Below are positions 1 through 11,560 of a stretch of 64,000 bases of DNA, piece after piece (the first letter of the stretch is position 1; every line of letters starts with the position of its first letter). The notes under the pieces were generated by a model, which had not been told where the DNA came from, searched no databases, and worked only from the letters and a program-made list of their open reading frames with translations. Position numbers and translations under genes: made by a program. This stretch comes from Pictodentalium vernedei (taxonomy: Eukaryota > Mollusca > Scaphopoda > Dentaliida > Dentaliidae): contig CM062297.1 in the NCBI GenBank assembly GCA_031216915.1, positions 369,347,704-369,411,703 of the forward strand. Reading direction: 5' to 3'.

Positions 1-229
1 TCTCCACTTCTGGGCCGCAATCTGTGATTAGCAGCCCAGAAGTCATTAACGGCCCAAGGCGATAGTCGAGGGCCGCGAATGCGTGTGGGACTGCAAACAG
101 ATTGAGGTCCACCGTTCAGTAATTGAGCCAAACGACGTAGGAGAAAATTATGTTCTTGTTATTATTATCAATACTTAAAAATTATAAGAACGATTTTCGA
201 ACCTTTCGTACTATCAGCAAATCTCATGC

Positions 230-335
230 AAGTCAGATACCGAACCGATACCGCGGTATATCCTCCCGCTCCCCTCCCCAAAAAATACTGAAACCGATAC
301 CAACCTCAAAATTCCAATACCGCCCTCTCTAGCAC
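230..335 (+). repeat. Dispersed repeat, copy 1
   Basis: The segment reading roughly 'actgaaaccgataccaacc' and then 'aaaattccaataccgccc' reappears in reverse complement at about 50288-50345. Two diverged copies 50 kb apart indicate a dispersed repeat of unknown class. Confidence 0.45.
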
Positions 336-2371
336 ACAGAACAACCGATTTATCACGGGACCAAGAGATCCAGACCAAACAAGCTGGTTGGTAAATGGCA
401 CTTGTACCTCGACCGCTAAAAACACACTCGACCCAGGATATTCGTCCAGACTACGGGTCTTGTGTATTATCCTTTACAGAACAATGGCAGCGAGAAAAGT
501 GGTTTACTCAGTGAAATCATTTTGTGAGAGGGTTAATGAAAATTATCTGCGAACGCTTTTCAACACTGATAAATGTTTCGTAATAATGAGTTTCGGTCGA
601 AAAAGAAAAATGTCGACGTGCCAACAAGTGCGAGAGTGATGAGATAGTTACTATTATCTGATTGATAGACTGCTGGTTGTCAGCGAGATTCGGATAAGTG
701 AACTCAGGGAGAAAAGCTGGTGTTTTTTGTTTTCTTTTTGTTTTTGTTTTTTTGTTTTTGTTTTTTTTTTCAGATGTTTACCCATAACCAACAGCACCAA
801 CTCAGATTTTTAAATAAATGTGAAAGATATATGTATATGCTACATAATATGCCCCACCCATCACCTCCCTGCTCACGATTTAGTGAATCTGTGAATCGAC
901 TGTGAAACAATTTTGCTGGCCTGCATTCTTTGTGACCCTTTCTAAAATTAGAAAAAAGAAAGGAAAGAAAAAAACATAAAAATACCCCCAACCCAACCCA
1001 ACTCAAACAGAAAGCAAAAACAAAACAAAACAAACAAAAAAACTCCAAAAAACGTCAAGTCTCCATCTAACAAAATCCAAACTAACAAAAAATGGAACAA
1101 GGAAATATGTGGTGTATGTGTGTAGGGGGTGGTGGGGGAGTTTGGTTGAGATAGCTGAAAGAGAAAGGTATAGACGGTAAGGGAAGGGTGGCATAAAATT
1201 CGTGAGGAATGCGCCAGGTTGGCTTAAAATTAAATAGCATTATAGTGTTTTAAAAGTAAACTGTGTTTTTTCACCATAGAAAGACGGGGAGGGGTATTTT
1301 ACATTTTTTATGATAGCTTTGATGAAACTCCCTCAAAATTATGCACTGAATGAAGAAAGAACTAATAACATTAGGTTCAACTAGAAACAATTTGATTCAA
1401 CTTCATGTGAACTGACTCTGAAATTTGGATTGTGCTGGATCATACGTTTGTCTAGTTTTTCAAGGAAACCTTGTATTTTAGTCTTGCCCTCATTATCTGC
1501 TCCATGCGGGCTAAATTTAAATCAATAGATGACACCCCTTGTCAGGGGTCCGAAGGTTGGAAGGACAGGAAGTGCAAGCCCACTCGGGAGAGTAACTTGA
1601 ACAGAGGGTGAAAATGTTCTGTTGGATACAGGTAGTACACATGCCCACAGACCACGTTCGCAAGGCTTGGTTCAGCGAATCAGTGTCTCGCTAAACTACT
1701 TTTTCTCATTTTATATCAAGAATTCGACACTTTGAGGATCGGGTTGAAAACATGCACATTTGGGACGTAACCAAAACCGGAAATTAACAGCGATTGCATC
1801 TTAATCACAGCATGAAAGGACACGGATGGTCCTCTCTCGGTCAAGTATAAGCTGGGCGACTGTCCTCATCCCTTGCTCAGACGACCTTTGAATTATTTCC
1901 TACGATATCAATTGTAACACCAGAAGATTGAACCCCACACGTCAACACGCTATAACATCAGATCCGTAGAATAGTCTGGCGTAATATTTTGGAATGGTTG
2001 ATAGTACTGGCGACCGTTTTTTTTTTTTTTTTTTTTTTGGTTTCTGGGCTAAAACACACTAAAGTTGTCGTAGATTGTTCTTCTAAACCAATGAAAAACA
2101 GCTATGGTACTTGCGTATATTCCAACCCCAACCGAATCTAATCGGCCCCGTAGTTATCTCGTGCTTCCTAGACGCCCAACAGGTCGGTATTCGAATAACA
2201 ACACTGCAGACGTGAACACGTGTCCCACTAACAGATGGGACGAGATGTGCATGTGCACAAACACCATCCTTCATCATGATAGTGGCATCACAACCAGGTC
2301 CCGATACTATAAAAAGTTTACACCTGTACACAAGTCCCACGTCTAGCACGCCGATAATTACAGGTCTGTAT

Positions 2372-2433
2372 TTATTTATTATTTATTGGTGTTTAAGGTC
2401 ACATACTTATGCACAATGGCTAATCATGACCAT
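2372..2433 (-). mobile_element. 5'-truncated SINE (3' end only) with target duplication
   Basis: A TTTA-repeat tail followed by the SINE 3' end (reverse complement of the 'atgaccttaaacaccaataa' type end seen in the other SINEs). It is flanked by the 14-bp direct repeat ttacaggtctgtat (2358-2371 and 2434-2447), a typical LINE-driven target-site duplication. The tail at the left shows minus-strand orientation. Confidence 0.8.
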
Positions 2434-2819
2434 TTACAGGTCTGTATATTGTACAGGTCTGTAAATTGTAACTTTTCAGTATTCGCAGATTTCAATCGCT
2501 CGCCTATGCAAGGTCGTTCCCACGGCTACGCTTGGCTACATATACAATTGTTTTATGGTACTGCCTCGCACAAGCGATTGTAACACACGCGCACCTGAAC
2601 GTTTGTTTGTGTTTATATTGCAACAATAATGTAATGGCAATACATACTATTAAAATAAAGGTAGGGCATATCCAAACTAATGTTGATATTTTCGGAAAAT
2701 GGTATTGGATACGCGGGACTGGACACATCAATATGTTACCAAGTTTAGTGTGGATCATTAATGTCACCGGCCCACGAGAACGTCCTGCAGGTTTTTCGCA
2801 CGAGTGCCGCGTTAATGTC

Positions 2820-3000
2820 AGTAGTATGTAATGTGGTTTTGAGGGACAGGTTGGGGGACCCCGCAGGGGGACCTCGGAAGGGAAGCAGTAGTATGTAATG
2901 TGGTTTTGAGGGACAGGTTGGGGGACCCCGCAGGGGGACCTCGGAAGGGAAGCAGTAGTATGTAATGTGGTTTTGAGGGACATGTTGGGGACCCCGGTGG
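2820..3000 (+). repeat. Left inverted arm: 67-bp subrepeats
   Basis: Nearly three head-to-tail units start at 2820, 2887 and 2954. Each contains gtagtatgtaatgtggtttt and a G-rich half ending ggaagggaagc. The same unit occurs inverted at 6360-6663. Confidence 0.9.
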
Positions 3001-3006
3001 GGGACC

Positions 3007-3195
3007 CCGGAAGTGACGTCATGTCACGTGACGTAGTGGCGCCATGTTGTGTTGTCATGGTAACCCGCGTGAGCGGCCGTGTTGTGACGTCATCTCCATA
3101 GTGATACGTGGTGTGAGTGCGCATGCGCAGCGCGTGTTGTTAGGGTGATACGTGTTTCCGTCGTCCATTTTGTATACTGGAGTCCGCCATCTTGG
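3007..3195 (+). promoter_or_regulatory. Cluster of animal core-promoter motifs inside the foldback element
   Basis: Within 190 bp I can read an ETS/GABP site CCGGAAGT (3007-3014) abutting a CRE TGACGTCA (3014-3021), an E-box CACGTG (3025-3030), an RFX X-box-like GTTGTCATGGTAAC (3051-3064), a second CRE (3085-3092), an NRF1 palindrome TGCGCATGCGCA (3118-3129) and a YY1-type CCGCCATCTTGG (3184-3195). The block is GC- and CpG-rich, unlike the AT-rich neighbourhood. Known biology: these are the motifs of ubiquitously active CpG-island promoters in animals. Inference: the element carries a promoter firing toward its satellite array. Confidence 0.6.
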
Positions 3196-3403
3196 TTTCT
3201 ATGGTAGCACGTGATTGCTATGTTACCCTATTTTTCTGCAATAGGACGGGGTATGTTCGGAGGGTGTGTTCCTTTGTACAGGCCTGATTTTCCCAGAATC
3301 CCATTTGAATGCCTATTGCATATGTTTCTCTATCACTAACAGTCTATCGAGGACCAACTATCTCTGTTCTCTCGTCCAAGTCTTATAATTATCAGTGCTT
3401 GAT

Positions 3404-3416
3404 TTCCCATAATGCA
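3404..3416 (+). promoter_or_regulatory. ZNF143/SBS-like site
   Basis: TTCCCATAATGCA fits the core of the vertebrate ZNF143 (Staf) consensus TTCCCAKMATGC. It lies 200 bp downstream of the motif cluster, within the same foldback element. A single short match on its own is weak. Confidence 0.35.
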
Positions 3417-3529
3417 GAGTTATCTCCCTTCTGTATAATAAAAGCCTATATCCAATGGCTATATCCCCGGGCACCCCAATTTCGGCACCCCTTTTTGGAA
3501 AACATATGACATTCGGCACCCCTTTTTGG

Positions 3530-6110
3530 TCGTATGTGCCTATGTGATAGGGCATATTGTGCCACATTGTGCCTTTTCACATAAGCACATATCGGCACAT
3601 AAAGCATGTGCCTATGTGATAGGGCATATTGTGTCACATTGTGCCTTTTCACATAAGCACATATGACAAAAAGGGATTCTCCTGTAGGTACCCTCGAATA
3701 AAACAATACCAGGACAAAGGTATCCTCAAATACCCGTATATGCCTATATGATAGGGTATATTGTGTCACACTGTGCCTTTTCACATAAGCACATATGACA
3801 AAAAAAGGGATTCTCCAGTAGGTATCCTCGATAGGTATCCTCAAATAATACAATACCAGGCCATAGGTATCCTCAAATACCCGTATGTGCCTATGTGATA
3901 GGGCATATTGTGTCACATTGTGCCTTTTCACATAAACACATATCGGCACATAAAGCATGTGCCTATGTGATAGGGCATATTGTGTCACATTGTGCTTTTT
4001 CACATAAGCACATATGACAAAAAAGGGATTCTCCAGAAGGTATCCTAGATAGGTATCCTCAAATAATACAACACCAGGTCATAGGTATCCTCAAATACCC
4101 GTGTGTGCCTATGTGATAGGGCATATTGTGTCACATTGTGCCTTTTCACATAAGCACATATTGGCACATAAAGCATGTGCCTATGTGATAGGGCATATTG
4201 TGTCACATTGTGCTTTTTCACACAAGCACATATGACAAAAAAGGGATTCTCCAGAAGGTATCCTAGATAGGTATCCTCAAATAATACAATACCAGGCCAT
4301 AGGTATCCTCAAATACCCGTATGTGCCTATGCGATAGGGCACATTGTGCCACATTGTGCCTTTTCACATAAGCACATATCGGCACATAAAGCATGTGCCT
4401 ATGTGATACGGGCATATTGTGTCACATTGTGCCTTTTCACATAAGTACATATGACAAAAAAGGGATTATCCAGTAGGTATCCTCGAATAAAACAATACCA
4501 GGACAAAGGTATCCTCAAATACCCGTATATGCCTATGTGATAGGGCATATTGTGTCACATTGTGCCTTTTCACATAAGCACATATGACAAAAAAGGGATT
4601 CTCCAGTAGGTATCCTCGATAGGTATCCTCAAATAATACAATACCAGGCCATAGGTATCCTCAAATACCCGTATGTGTCTATGTGATAGGGCATATTGTG
4701 TCACATTGTGCCTTTTCACATAAACACATATCGGCACATAAAGCATGTGCCTATGTGATAGGGCATATTGTGTCACATTGTGCTTTTTCACATAAGCACA
4801 TATGACAAAAAAGGGATTCTCCAGAAGGTATCCTAGATAGGTATCCTCAAATAATACAACACCAGGCCATAGATATCCTCAAATACCCGTGTGTGCCTAT
4901 GTGATAGGGCATATTGTGTCACATTGTGCCTTTTCACATAAGCACATATTGGCACATAAAGCATGTGCCTATGTGATAGGGCATATTGTGTCACATTGTG
5001 CTTTTTCACACAAGCACATATGACAAAAAAGGGATTCTCCAGAAGGTATCCTAGATAGGTATCCTCAAATAATACAATACCAGGCCATAGGTATCCTCAA
5101 ATACCCGTATGTGCCTATGCGATAGGGCACATTGTGCCACATTGTGCCTTTTCACATAAGCACATATCGGCACATAAAGCATGTGCCTATGTGATACGGG
5201 CATATTGTGTCACATTGTGCCTTTTCACATAAGTACATATGACAAAAAAGGGATTATCCAGTAGGTATCCTCGAATAAAACAATACCAGGACAAAGGTAT
5301 CCTCAAATACCCGTATATGCCTATGTGATAGGGCATATTGTGTCACATTGTGCCTTTTCACATAAGCACATATGACAAAAAAGGGATTCTCCAGTAGGTA
5401 TCCTCGATAGGTATCCTCAAATAATACAATACCAGGCCATAGGTATCCTCAAGTACCCGTATGTGCCTATGTGATAGGTTATATTGTGTCACATTGTGCC
5501 TTTTCACATAAACACATATCGGCACATAAAGCATGTGCCTATGTGATAGGGCATATTGTGTCACATTGTGCTTTTTCACATAAGCACATATGACAAAAAA
5601 GGGATTCTCCAGAAGGTATCCTAGATAGGTATCCTCAAATAATACAACACCAGGCCATAGGTATCCTCAAATACCCGTGTGTGCCTATGTGATAGGGCAT
5701 ATTGTGTCACATTGTGCTTTTTCACATAAGCACATATGACAAAAAAGGGATTCTCCAGAAGGTATCCTAGATAGGTATCCTCAAATAATACAATACCAGG
5801 CCATAGGTATCCTCAAATACCCGTATGTGCCTATGTGATAGGGCACATTGTGTCACATTGTGCCTTTTCACATAAGCACATATCGGCACATAAAGCATGT
5901 GCCTTTGTGCTAGGTCACATTGTGTCACATTGTGCTTTTTCACATAAGCACATATGACAAAAAGGGATTCTCCAGAAGGTATCCTAGATAGGTATCCTCA
6001 AATAATACAATACTGGGCTATAGGTATCCTCAAATACCCGTATGTGACTATGTGTCACATTGTGCTTTTTCACATAAGCACATATGACAGAAAGGAGATT
6101 CCAAAAAGGG
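3530..6110. repeat. Satellite array, ~788-bp higher-order period
   Basis: The marker 'gacaaaaaagggattctcc' recurs near 3667, 3797, 4015, 4224, 4453, 4584, 4803, 5010, 5240, 5372, 5591, 5736, 5957 and 6086. Spacings cycle as about 131, 218, 208 and 230 bp, giving a 788-bp higher-order unit repeated about three times with a ragged end. Each subunit carries the block 'gtgcctatgtgatagggcat' and stacked 'ggtatcctc' motifs. The near-identical 73-codon minus-strand ORFs at 4570 and 5358 are by-products of this periodicity. Confidence 0.92.
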
Positions 6111-6359
6111 ATTCTTAAAAAGGGATTCCGTAAGTAGGGCTTTTTTAGTCGTATGAGGCTATGTGAAAGGTATGGCGGTCCTATTGCACTACCCGCTGCA
6201 AAATATTCTTGAAGAATCCATATCACATATAGTCGGGTTTGTTTGGGGGTTTTTTGGTAATTAGAAGATTGGTGGAAAGTAGTGGGGTCTGGTGGGGACT
6301 ATTTGGGGCTGGTGGGGACTAAAGGCTAATTGTCGTAAAAACCTGTGGTTTCTACAACC

Positions 6360-6663
6360 GGATCTCCACATCTCCTCCTACTTCACTTCCCTTCATTGGT
6401 CCCCCTGCGGGGTCCCCCGATGAGATCCCCAACCTGTCCCTCAAAACCACATTACATACTACTGCTTCCCTTCCGAGGTCCCCCTGCGGGGTCCCCCAAC
6501 CTGTCCCTCAAAAGCACATTACATACTACTGCTTCCCTTCCGAGGTCCCCCTGCGGGGTCCCCAACCTGTCCCTCAAAACCACATTACATACTACTGCTT
6601 CCCTTCCGAGGTCCCCCTGCGGGGTCCCCCAACCTGTCTCTCAAAACCACATTACATACTACT
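6360..6663 (-). repeat. Right inverted arm: 67-bp subrepeats
   Basis: About four units of the same 67-bp subrepeat as the left arm, reverse-complemented. The 'catactactgcttccc' junction recurs about every 67 bp. The outermost, left-most unit (6361-6440) is diverged. Confidence 0.9.
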
Positions 6664-6758
6664 AATGTCTGTGGGGTACGTTTTGAAATTCTCATCGTTC
6701 TTTTCTTGGTAGAAACTCGTTCATCAATAGTTTCTGGTCGAAACGTAACTTTTGAGGT

Positions 6759-7743
6759 ATGCGAAGACTGACACGTGACGAACGTTTACGTGCCGTTGGC
6801 ATGTTGGAAACTGGCAACAGACAGACTGCAGTGGCTCAAATTCTCAAAGTTACTCAATCGGTGATTAGCACGTTGTGGTCACGCTACCGTCTGACATGCA
6901 AAGTTGATGACAGATGTCGGTCAGGTCGTCCAAGGGCGACAACTGCTAGTTGTAGTAGGGTAGTTTCATCCGAACCACAGCCTTACGTAACCGCCATCAA
7001 AGTGCCTCGGAAATTGGACAGCAGCTGCACCGAGAGACAGAAGTCAGTGGTCAGACTATCCGAAATCGCCTACACAGCTGGAATTTGCACGCTCGACGAC
7101 CTTGAATAATTCCACGTTTGACTGAACGTCATATCGCAGCAAGGCGTAACTGGCGTGGAGCACCACAGCGCTGGGACAATCGTCGGTGGTGCAACGTCAA
7201 GTTTTCCGATGAATCGAGGTTCACTCTCGACTGCCATTACAGGCGAAACAAATACCATGACGTAACCGTCAGGCAGCACGATCGTTTTGGTGGTGGATCG
7301 GTTATGGTGTGGGGAGGCATAACCCTGACAAGCAGAACAGCATTACATGTCATCCAAGGGCGTATCACAGAGCAGTACTACCGTGACAACATGATAGCAG
7401 CTCATGTGGTGTCATTTGCGCGACGACACGGCCGTCGATTCATTTTCCAAGATAATAGTGCAAGAGCACAAGGGACCGTGTCGCTACAGAGTTCCCCCAG
7501 GAGCAGAACATCACTACACTGCCTTGGCCAGCACAATGTACAAACCTTTCACCAATCGAGCACGTCTGGGATATGCTTGGCAGGCAGCAGCCCCCTACCA
7601 ATGTCCAGGAACTGGCTGCTGTACTGCAGGAAAAATGGAATAACATCAGTCAAGCTGATATTGGACGTTTGGTGAGGAGTATGTTACGTCGGATCCTCGC
7701 TTGTCTCGAGGAGGATTTGGAAGGTATTGAGGTCTTGGACTGA
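6759..7743 (+). pseudogene. Tc1-like transposase, degenerate
   Basis: DDE transposase of a Tc1-type cut-and-paste element. The first segment (from the ATG at 6759) reads as a helix-turn-helix region, with MRRLTRDERLRAVGMLETGN followed by a 'DRCRSGRPR' GRPR-type linker. After a frame change between about 6950 and 7060 and a stop near 7108, the catalytic part continues at 7118: FSDESRF carries the first Asp and FQDNSARA the second. Another frame shift between about 7470 and 7560 is needed to reach PIEHVWDML, which carries the Glu, and the end at the TGA at 7741-7743. The order and the D-D-E spacing fit the Tc1 family. Two or more frame breaks and a stop make it inactive. Confidence 0.85.
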
Positions 7744-7944
7744 ATGTGGTAAATTCTCTGGCTGACCGTCCATGTCTTCTACAGCTCAGTGCGTGGTATG
7801 TGTGCTTGTCAGACACCCAACTATCGCTGAAATCATTCACCAGACGTCACAGTGCAATGCCCCAACTGTGCCTTTGATGAAAATATAAATTTATTTCTTC
7901 ATATATTTCACTTTTATCAAATATCCCCTACTTGTTTTGAATAG

Positions 7945-8880
7945 TATATTTCGTTACGATTCCAGTTGATGGATCCCGTGAATAGTGTGTCAGCTCTTAT
8001 TTGTCTCTCACGTGTCTCCTCAAGTCGTGAGTCAGTCACCAGTCATTTTTTCCTACATATTCAAGATGTTAATTACGGAACAGAAGATGGCATATTCGTG
8101 TCTCGATCTGCGTATTTACGTGAGCGCAAAATCATGCCTATACCTGTAAATACAATACCCCGATAAAAGTTCACATGTAAGTTTTCAGCTGTGATTTCTT
8201 GGAAAAGTACCGGCGTGGGACACCTGTATTCGTTTATAGTATCCGATTTGCAGGCTCACTGCGGGTGTGTCTGAACTTTACAGGTCCGAGGAGGCAACTG
8301 TATGTTTCTATACTCTGGCGATCGGTTTATAGCATTCGTTTATTGCTAGGACCGCGAATTGTAGTACATTTCTCACAATTACAGGCGCATAAAGTTTTAT
8401 AGTATTGGGCGCTGGCCGTTCAGATCGGTCAAAATGCCAACCACGTGTCACCTAACATGTATTGCGGTATGACGCCACACCCGTGGTACCCGCGAGATTT
8501 CATCCCTGAAGTGCAAGAAAGTTTGCACTATTCTTACCGACAACCATTGTGGGCAGGATTGTTGGAATATTCGAGGAATGATCTAATGGTCTAATGTTCC
8601 AAGTGGTTTTACAATAGACCGTATATTGGATTTATAAATGATGCGCGAGATGTACACTTTTAGTTACGTTTTTTAGGCTTTCCCTTCCCAAACCCAGTTT
8701 GGGAAAGACTATTGTTATTCTTCTTTTTCTTCTCTAATTTTTATTTTATTTATTTTTTTATTTTATTTTTAGCTTAACTTGACATAGTCAAGATAAGCTA
8801 TTGCCATCACGCGTGCGGAAGTCTGTTAGTCTGTGAGTCTGTTAGTCTGTAAGTCTGTTGACATTTTTCTTTAGCACGGG
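7945..8880. other. Gene-free spacer
   Basis: No recognisable coding sequence. It holds an AT-rich low-complexity tract (8715-8775) and a short hairpin (about 8772-8800, gcttaacttg/caagataagc). A stuttered 'agtctgttagtctgt' stretch (8820-8862) leads into the tandem array. Confidence 0.5.
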
Positions 8881-8889
8881 CTACACCCC

Positions 8890-11250
8890 GCAGTTCTTGT
8901 CTGATCGTCACGAAATTTCATATGGAGGTTTGGGGTCATGTCTAGATGAGAAAGTCCCCTTTTGGTTGCGATCGGGCAACCGGTATGGCTGCCAGAGCCC
9001 AAAACCCGAAAACCATTAGCACAATCTACAGGTCGTATTTATGAAGGGATTTCATTGTAACTAGGTAGGATGCCTCTCTATAATGCCTAGATGAGAACGT
9101 CCCCTTTTGGGCATGATCTATCCACCGTGATGGCTGCCCAAGCCCGAAACCCAAAAACTTTTACGACAGTCTGCAGGTCATGTTTAATATGGAGGGATTT
9201 CATTGTAACTTGGCAGGATGACTCCTTATGATCTCTAGATGAGAATTTCCCCATTTGGGCGTGATCTGCCAACCATGACGACTGCCTGAGCCCAAAATCC
9301 GAAAACCTTTAGCACAGTTTACAGGTCATATTTATTGAGGAATTTCATTGTAACTTGGTAGGTTTGACTTCATACAATGTCTAGATGAGAAAGTCACCTT
9401 TTGGTCCTGATTGGACAACTGTGACGGCCACAGGGGCCCGAAGCCCGAAAACCTTTAGCACAGCCTACAGGTCATATTTATGAAGGGATTTCATTGTAAC
9501 TTGGTAGGATGACTCCAAATAATGTCTGGATGAGAACGTCCCATTTTGATCGCGATCATTCAGCCTTGATGGGTGCCCAAACCCAAAAACCTTTAGCATA
9601 GGCAAAAGGTCATATTTATGGAAGGATTTCATTGTAACCTGTTAGGTTGACTCCATATAATGCCTAGATGATGACATCCCCTTTTGGTCGTGATTGGTCG
9701 ACTGTGATGGCGACAGGTGCCCTTAGCCCGAAAACCTTGAGCACAGTCTACAGGTCATATTTATAAAGGGATTCCAGTGTAACTTCGTAGGATCACTCCA
9801 GATGATGCCCAGATGAGATTGTCCCCTTTGGTTGCGATCATTCAACCATGATGGCTGCCCGAGCCCGAAGCCCGAAAACCTTTAGCACAGTCTGCAGGTC
9901 ATATTTATGAAGGGATTTCATTGTAACCTGGTAGGTTGACTTCATATAATGTCTAGATGAGAACGTCCCCTTTTGGACACGATTGGGCAACTATGACGGC
10001 TACAGAGGCCCGAAGCCCGAAAACTTTTAGAACAGTCTTCAGGTCATAATTATGAAGGGATTTCATTGTAGCTTGGTAGGATGACTCCAAATAATGTCTA
10101 GATGAGAACATCCCCTTTTGGTCACGATCATTCAGCCTTTATGGCTGCCCGAGCCCAGAGACCTTTAGCATATTGTACAGGTCGTATTTATGGAAGGATT
10201 TCATTGTAACTTGTTAGGTTGACTCCATATAATGCCTAGATGATGACATCCCCTTTTGGTCATGATTGGTCAACTGTGATTGCTACAGGTGCCCGAAGCC
10301 TGAAAATCTTGAGCACAGTCTACAGGTCATATTTATGAAGGGATTTCATTGTAACTTCGTAGGATCACTCCAGATGATGCCCAGATGAGAATGTCCCCTT
10401 TTGGTTGCGATCATTCAACCATTATGGCTGCCCGAGCCTGAAGCCCGAATACATTTAGCACAGTCTACAGGTCATATTTATGAAGGGATTTCATTGAAAC
10501 TTGGTACGTTTGACCTTATATAATGTCTAGAAGAGAACGTCCCCTTTTGGACACGATTGGGCAACTGTGACACCTACAGGGACCCGAAGCCCGAAAACCT
10601 TTAGAACAGTCTACAGGTCATAATTATGAAGGGATTTCATTGTAGCTTGGTAGGATGACTCCAAATAATGTCTAGATGAAAACGTCCCCTTTTGGTCGCG
10701 ATCATAGAGCCTTGATGGCTGCCCGAGCCCAAAAACCTTTAGCATAGTCTATAGGTCGTATTTATGGAAGGATTTCATTGTAACTTGTTAGGTTGACTCC
10801 ATATAATACCTAGATGATGACATCCCCTTTTGGTCGTGATTGGTCAACTGTGGTGGCTACAGGTGCCCGAAGCCCGAAAATCTTGAGTATAGTCTACAGG
10901 TCATATTTATGAAGGGATTTCATTGTAACTTCGTAGGATCACTCTAGATGATGCCCAGATGAGAATGTCCCCTTTTGGTTGTGATCATTCAACCATGATG
11001 GCTACCCAAGCCCAAAGCCCAAAAACCTTTAGCACAGTCTACAGGTCATATTTATGAAGAGATTTCATTGTAACTTGGTAGGTTGACTTCATATGTCTAG
11101 ATGAGAACGCCCCCTTTGGACGCAATTGGGAAACTGACGGCTCCAGGGGCCCGAAGCCCGAAAACCTTTAGCACAGTCTACAGGCCATATGTATGAAGGG
11201 ATTTCAATGTAACTTGATAGGATGACTCGTTTTGGAATAATTTCACTGTA
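8890..11250. repeat. 143-bp tandem repeat array with fourfold higher-order structure
   Basis: The phrase 'aggtcatatttatgaaggga' recurs about 16 times at 137-152 bp spacing from 9028 to 11182. Each unit also carries 'tagatgagaacgtcccctt' and 'cccgaaaacctttagcacag'. A variant 'tgatgacatccccttttggt' occurs at 9669, 10241 and 10814, that is every 572-573 bp, so four-unit blocks were amplified together. Units decay near both ends. No ORF fits the period. Confidence 0.92.
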
Positions 11251-11560
11251 ACTTGGAAACTTTCGTTGATATACGTTAACTGTGAGGGCCACATACATTA
11301 ACTGTGAGGTCATATTAACCCACCCTTCAGCTCTTTAGTACAGTGTACACCTCATATTATTTTTTATCAAAAACATAGCATACAGGGAACATAAATGAAC
11401 ATATTCCCAATTATCACAATTCTTGTCTTATTTCATAATCCTTTCATAAACATTGAACATTATCCTTTTCATCAAACACAACACACAAGTTAAGTGCAGT
11501 GTCATTGACACATTCATTTTTTTCCTCCCTGAATTTTGTCTGTTGAACTGCTCGAAAACA
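11251..11560. other. Spacer between tandem arrays
   Basis: AT-rich sequence after the last decayed 143-bp unit. It contains a short duplicated phrase, gttaactgtgaggg-like, at about 11275 and 11297. No gene seen. Confidence 0.4.

Larger units (their letters stand above)
1..2646. other. Gene-poor flank, no supported gene
   Basis: No ORF here resembles a known protein. The stretch holds T-rich (720-772) and A-rich (950-1050) low-complexity tracts, a poly-T run (2019-2039), a short dispersed repeat near 230-335 and a SINE stub at 2372-2433. The short ORFs in it are explained by low complexity. Confidence 0.6.
2820..6663. mobile_element. Foldback-like DNA element with satellite cargo
   Basis: It starts with agtagtatgtaatgtgg and ends with the reverse complement ccacattacatactact. 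It is bracketed by a perfect 6-bp duplication AATGTC (2814-2819, 6664-6669) and sits inside the Tc1 copy. Both arms consist of tandem 67-bp subrepeats in opposite orientation, the architecture described for foldback elements. The interior has no transposase: it carries a promoter-like GC-rich block (3007-3195) and a satellite array (about 3530-6110). It must be non-autonomous. The superfamily is unknown. Confidence 0.8.
2647..7944 (+). mobile_element. Tc1/mariner-type transposon, interrupted by a nested element
   Basis: The left end (ctattaaaataaaggtaggg, from 2647) and the right end (reverse complement ctattcaaaacaagtagggg, ending 7944) are imperfect terminal inverted repeats. Each is bordered by TA (2645-2646, 7945-7946), the Tc1/mariner target. 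Removing the nested 3844-bp element plus one 6-bp duplication leaves about 1.45 kb, a normal Tc1 size. A broken Tc1 transposase lies at 6759-7743. The ends were found by eye, so the exact TIR length is approximate. Confidence 0.8.

Noticed and set aside
150-639. Two short ORFs at the window start
   Set aside because: No start context, domain or codon-bias support, and one overlaps a dispersed repeat.
3446-6226. Minus-strand ORFs of 70-185 codons across the satellite
   Set aside because: They repeat with the 788-bp period of the array and have no similarity to proteins. They are by-products of a stop-poor repeat.
8890-11250. Regularly spaced repeats as a possible CRISPR array
   Set aside because: Units are contiguous 143-bp repeats without unique spacers, in animal DNA.
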